A DNA stretch of 34,502 bases, taken from Bacteroidales bacterium (GTDB lineage: Bacteria; Bacteroidota; Bacteroidia; Bacteroidales; SM23-62). Both the position numbers and the translations under genes were made by a program. The notes below the pieces were generated by a model. It saw only the letters and a program-made list of their open reading frames with translations, was not told where the DNA came from and did no database searches. The stretch is from assembly GCA_016783865.1 (NCBI GenBank), contig JADHVS010000027.1:1-34502 (forward strand), in the 5' to 3' direction. Of the stretch, positions 33,476 to 34,502 are shown in pieces (position 1 is the first letter of the stretch; every line of letters starts with the position of its first letter).

Positions 33476-34502
33476 ATGAGAAAAATTAAAATCCTAGCAT
33501 CTCTTTTTGTAGCCGTCTTGCTCATAGTGAGTTGCGGTGGGCCACAAAAAATGGCTGACAATGCGTCTCTGGTCAAATACACGGTGACACCTGATCCACT
33601 CGAAACCCATGGTGGCAAGGTAGCCCTGACCATTGATGTAAAATATCCGGAAAAGTATTTCCATAAAAAAGCAATTGTTGTTGCTACTCCTTTCATCAAG
33701 TATGAAGGTGGTGAAACCGACCTTAAATCTGAAACGCTTCAGGGTGAAGCAGTTGAGGATAATTATAAGGTCATTTCATTTACCACTGGTGGTAGTTTTA
33801 AGTATGAAACCACCTTTGATTATGCCGATGATATGATGAAATCTGAATTATTTGTAAAGGGAGATGCCACAGTAGGGAGTAAGAAGGTAGCGCTTCCTCC
33901 TGTAAAGATCGCCGATGGTATTATAACCACTCCGCTCCTGGTGACCATCGATCCAAAACCCATCTTTTTCGGCGATAATTTTAAACGGATTGTCCCTGAA
34001 GCCTATCAGGCCGATATCCATTATGTTATAAACAGATATGATGTAAGGGACTCAGAGTTAAAGCAGGAAGACATTGATGGAATGAAGAAATTCCTGATCG
34101 CTGCGAATGAAAATGAAAGAGTTGAAATGAAGGGAATTGGCATTTCTGCCTATGCTTCACCAGACGGAAAAGAAGATCTGAACACAAAGCTGTCAGGTAA
34201 CAGGGGAAGTTCGGCAAGCAAGTACCTGAAGAATACAATTACCAAATCAAAAATCCAAATTCCTGAAGAAAAGGAATTCTTCTCTCTAATGTCTACTCCT
34301 GAAGACTGGGATGGATTTAAGAAGTTAATGGAAGAGAGTACGATTACAGACAAGGATCTGATACTTCGTGTTCTTTCCATGTATTCTGATCCCGTCGTCA
34401 GGGAAAAGGAGATCAAAAATATTTCCGCTGCGTTCGAGGAAATTAAAGTTCAGATCCTGCCCAAGCTTCGCAGGGCAAATTTCGCTGTTAATGTAGAGAA
34501 AG
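33476..34502 (+). CDS. Large lipoprotein with OmpA-like periplasmic segment (3' end outside the window)
   Basis: The frame opens at ATG 33476 and is uninterrupted to the window end (342 codons seen). The leader MRKIKILASLFVAVLLIVSC has a strong lipobox (LIVSC, Cys20). After it comes a beta-rich domain (LVKYTVTPDPLETHGGKVAL; VTIDPKPIFFGDNFKRIVPE), and then a segment of OmpA-C-like style (GIGISAYASPDGKEDLNTKLSGNRGSS with following helix SASKYLKNTI), which resembles the A-SP-G-...-N--L-S--RA pattern of peptidoglycan-binding domains. This suggests an envelope lipoprotein of the large TPR/OmpA-type proteins of Bacteroidota. The C-terminus is not available, so the family is only tentative. Confidence 0.75.
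   Translation, partial: MRKIKILASLFVAVLLIVSCGGPQKMADNASLVKYTVTPDPLETHGGKVALTIDVKYPEKYFHKKAIVVATPFIKYEGGETDLKSETLQGEAVEDNYKVISFTTGGSFKYETTFDYADDMMKSELFVKGDATVGSKKVALPPVKIADGIITTPLLVTIDPKPIFFGDNFKRIVPEAYQADIHYVINRYDVRDSELKQEDIDGMKKFLIAANENERVEMKGIGISAYASPDGKEDLNTKLSGNRGSSASKYLKNTITKSKIQIPEEKEFFSLMSTPEDWDGFKKLMEESTITDKDLILRVLSMYSDPVVREKEIKNISAAFEEIKVQILPKLRRANFAVNVEK

Overview
The window looks like chromosomal DNA of a Bacteroidota bacterium, probably order Bacteroidales/Marinilabiliales. The evidence is a type III glutamine synthetase, the long (~390 aa) Bacteroidota form of PurM in the order purM-prfA-pyrF, a PorE-like TPR/beta-propeller/OmpA protein, DUF2851 and DUF3109 proteins, a two-FtsX-domain permease with no ATPase partner, many short lipoprotein signal peptides, and several TAnnTTTG promoter elements with little Shine-Dalgarno signal. 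No rRNA, tRNA, CRISPR array or phage gene was seen.

Layout. 1-295: 3' end of an IS630-type transposase followed by an inverted-repeat patch. 296-6352: a tight same-strand cluster (UroD-fold protein, DUF6807/PmoA-like lipoprotein, ThuA-like lipoprotein, two Gfo/Idh/MocA-type oxidoreductases) that ends in a truncated arylsulfotransferase. It looks like an exported or periplasmic sugar-oxidation module of unknown substrate. 6353-9480: a visibly A+T-richer stretch with a nucleoside-hydrolase-like lipoprotein, a 380 bp gene-free patch with a strong hairpin, and a DUF2079 membrane protein whose 5' end is split by an 11-T homopolymer. 9482-10549: a small membrane protein, an EamA transporter remnant with its middle missing, and an orphan receiver-domain protein. 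10731-17850: an FtsX-type permease, then on the minus strand a POT-family transporter, a DUF3267 putative zinc peptidase, a lipoprotein serpin and a TPR protein. 17962-24471: DUF3109 protein, M20 dipeptidase, type III glutamine synthetase, PorE-like protein. 24476-33366: housekeeping genes purM, prfA, pyrF, a DUF2851 protein, a K+ channel with an RCK domain, rpsO, pnp and a deoxynucleoside kinase. 33476-end: 5' part of a large lipoprotein.

The most distinctive features are the T11 frame break in the DUF2079 gene (possible phase variation or assembly error), two gene remnants (arylsulfotransferase N-terminus; internally deleted EamA permease), the UroD/DUF6807/ThuA/oxidoreductase cluster, a 17-bp perfect inverted repeat beside the serpin, and several families of short intergenic repeats. 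I found no clear candidate for a wholly new defence or mobile system; the sugar cluster and the T11 switch are the best leads.
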